Source of the DNA: Ashinkailepas kermadecensis
Lineage: Eukaryota; Arthropoda; Thecostraca; Neolepadidae
DNA length: 64,000 nt
Assembly (NCBI GenBank): GCA_034440615.1
Contig: JAOTOM010004355.1
Span: 1-64,000, forward strand
Reading direction: 5' to 3'
Shown here one piece after another: positions 62,299-64,000 of this stretch; within the stretch, counting starts at the first letter, position 1; every line of letters starts with the position of its first letter. A program made the translations under genes and the position numbers. Under the pieces are notes generated by a model. That model saw only the letters and a list, made by a program, of their open reading frames with translations. It was not told the origin of the DNA and ran no database searches.

Positions 62299-63737
62299 AG
62301 AACCATCCACTGACCTAACCCCTTGCCTTAGAGAGGTCTCCATCCCGCCCGGCTTCAGAGGGAGGTCCCCGCCTAGCCCGGTTTCTATCGTAAGCAAGTT
62401 CCCATCCAGCCGGGCTTCTTACCTCAGGTCTCCCTCTACCTCTGTTTATGTTTGCTTGGGTGACAGCTTCTTAAACATGATGCGTGTGTGCTCATTACTA
62501 CTTCTTGGTTGATATTTTAGTGTGCTGGCCCCAGTAAACGGTAACCAGGCACAAGATGACCGACATAGTCGTTGCACAATGCCTTCCACTCCCCACGCAC
62601 ACACAGCCCACCTGAACAATATTAGCAAACATCAAACATTTGTTTTGTGAGAAATTAATCCAGACAACTCTTCTTGACGGAACACTTATATTACTCATTT
62701 TGTAGGATAAAATCCCTATAAATGTTCAGTCATATCGCAATGAATTACAGATGACGCGATTTCTATGCTTATTTCTACATTTCCAAAGATGGGCTCGATG
62801 TGAACTGCTGCTATGTGTGGATGGAAAGCATGGTGTATATGCTGTTTATATTTGTTAGAAGAAACATACACGGGCCAATGTCCAATTACGGATTGTCTCA
62901 CCATCGGACACAAACTCAGCTACACAAAAATTGTCCCACCTTCACGCACAAATTCATAGCTAGATAAATACACACACACACAAACATACACACACACACA
63001 TACTTCACACACACACATGTGCACACGCACACACACACGCACGCAATGTCAAACTAACCTGGTGAATATTTAGCGGTTTACGGAAAATGTTCGGCTTGCA
63101 AGCATGTTTTCGTGTTGTTTACGATAAGCTGAGTTCGCTTAACCTCTGCAAGCCCTATGTATTAATATCAAGGAAAATAAGGATATTCGGAAAACCATAA
63201 TTGGCACTTTTTCCCCACCTGGTCTACAAGATTGCCTGAGCTGGTTACAACAGTGGTGTTGGCCGGGTGGACAAGCTTGGCTATATTACGAGCAGGGGCG
63301 ATGCCCGAGCAGGTCTGTTCCCGTAATATGATACAGATGTTCGCCCGAGCGCTCGGCCCTGCCGAACTGCCACGCTTTTGAAACCGCAATACCGTTTTCA
63401 TTGCAGCGTTTCGTGTTCTAATTTGTTCACTCGAAACCAGATGTGTTCTTTTAATTTTCATTGTTATCAGTTTTTAACCCAATATTCATGATGAAGTGCT
63501 CTTAATCTTCGTTCAGTGAAAGGTGTTTGCAGGAGCATATCCGCTGACAGGCAACTTTCGACAGCGTTTCATGGTGTCATACAGCAATTCAATGTCATTT
63601 TCTGCAATCAATCAATCAATGATCAAAATAAAAAATAAAAAAAAAAATAAAAAATAAAAAATCCAAGCAATTAATGAGAGCCAGATCTGCTGATGCGCTC
63701 ATTTTTCCTTCGAAGACGAGGGTTTATGATGGACCAG
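62299..63737 (+). other. PABIR intron 4, remainder
   Basis: It holds diverged copies of the exon 4 array unit (CTTCTTACCTCAGGTC at 62424), CA-rich microsatellite at 62969-63045, ATCA repeats and an A-rich tract at 63601-63662. No coding similarity is seen before exon 5. Confidence 0.5.
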
Positions 63738-64000
63738 ACAGCGTGCCTGCTCTCGCCGACTAACCGACACGGCGGCCGGCAGATCCCCGACCGGCTGCGA
63801 GGCTTCCCGTTCTCGCCGTCGCCGTCACCGTCGCCGACGCGTGGGTCGCCGTTCGCCGGCAGGCGCAGCATGTCGCCGATACTGCGACCCAGCCCGCTCG
63901 GCGGGGCTGTCAAGAGGAAATTCGACTATGACCGCGAGCGTGCTCCCGTGCACAGCAAGAGATTCCACTCGGGCGGCGGTCTGCTGACGCCACACCCGCT
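63738..64000 (+). CDS. PABIR/FAM122: PABIR/FAM122 exon 5, runs off the window
   Basis: The acceptor is ATGGACCAG|ACA with a weak pyrimidine tract. Phase 0 continues from exon 4 as TACLLSPTNR. It contains FPFSPSPSPSPTRGSPFAGR, RRSMSPILRPSPLG and VKRKFDYD, matching the family's PSPIPSPTTR, RRSQSPINCIRPS and LKRKCEME blocks in order. The last is a basic nuclear-localisation-like segment. KRFHSGG follows, matching PKRFFQG. The 3' end of the gene lies beyond position 64000. Confidence 0.85.

Overview
The window is metazoan genomic DNA, repeat-dense and gene-poor. It has spliced coding exons with GT-AG introns, Ty3/gypsy-type and several non-LTR retrotransposons, tRNA-derived SINEs, short inverted-repeat transposons, kilobase-scale microsatellites and interstitial TTAGG repeats. 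TTAGG points weakly to an arthropod (a crustacean would fit the GC-rich coding exons), but the species cannot be fixed from this sequence.

Only one host gene is recognised: a PABIR/FAM122-family gene (inhibitor of the PP2A-B55 phosphatase) on the + strand. Five exons lie at 51480-51625, 54642-54744, 60688-60828, 61532-61684 and 63738-64000, and the gene runs off the right edge. All five exons join in a consistent reading phase and carry the family's conserved blocks in order.

Layout. 1-15 kb: inverted-repeat elements, hAT-like elements with GC-rich minisatellite bodies, a 19-copy 41-bp satellite and a pair of related TIR elements. 15.4-21.1 kb: a decayed Ty3/gypsy-type element with an inverted partial LTR at its left end and a heat-shock-element motif in its right LTR. 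21.6-28.4 kb: another minisatellite element, a foldback-element end, a 347-bp MITE and a ~970-bp tandem duplication. 29.2-30.2 kb: a 1-kb pyrimidine tract. 30.3-35 kb: a giant inverted repeat, a SINE, a LINE fragment and a foldback element. 35-45.3 kb: an I-type LINE with RNase H, then a CR1/Jockey-type LINE. 45.3-49.8 kb: a hairpin element, LINE tails and two GC-rich minisatellites. 50-64 kb: the PABIR gene, whose introns hold minisatellites, 2 kb of GT-rich microsatellite, a CR1-like LINE on the minus strand and a second SINE.

The most unusual pattern is in the PABIR gene. The 5' splice sites of exons 1 and 4 lie inside tandem arrays whose every unit recreates a pyrimidine-CAG|GT junction, and intron 3 holds a similar array in front of exon 4. 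These look like serial alternative donors or recursive-splicing sites. Other points of interest: mobile elements spreading nuclear-receptor (DR1), CRE and heat-shock motifs; two SINEs with different tRNA-like heads on one shared core; and LINE-tail insertions of only 37 and 48 bp with target-site duplications.
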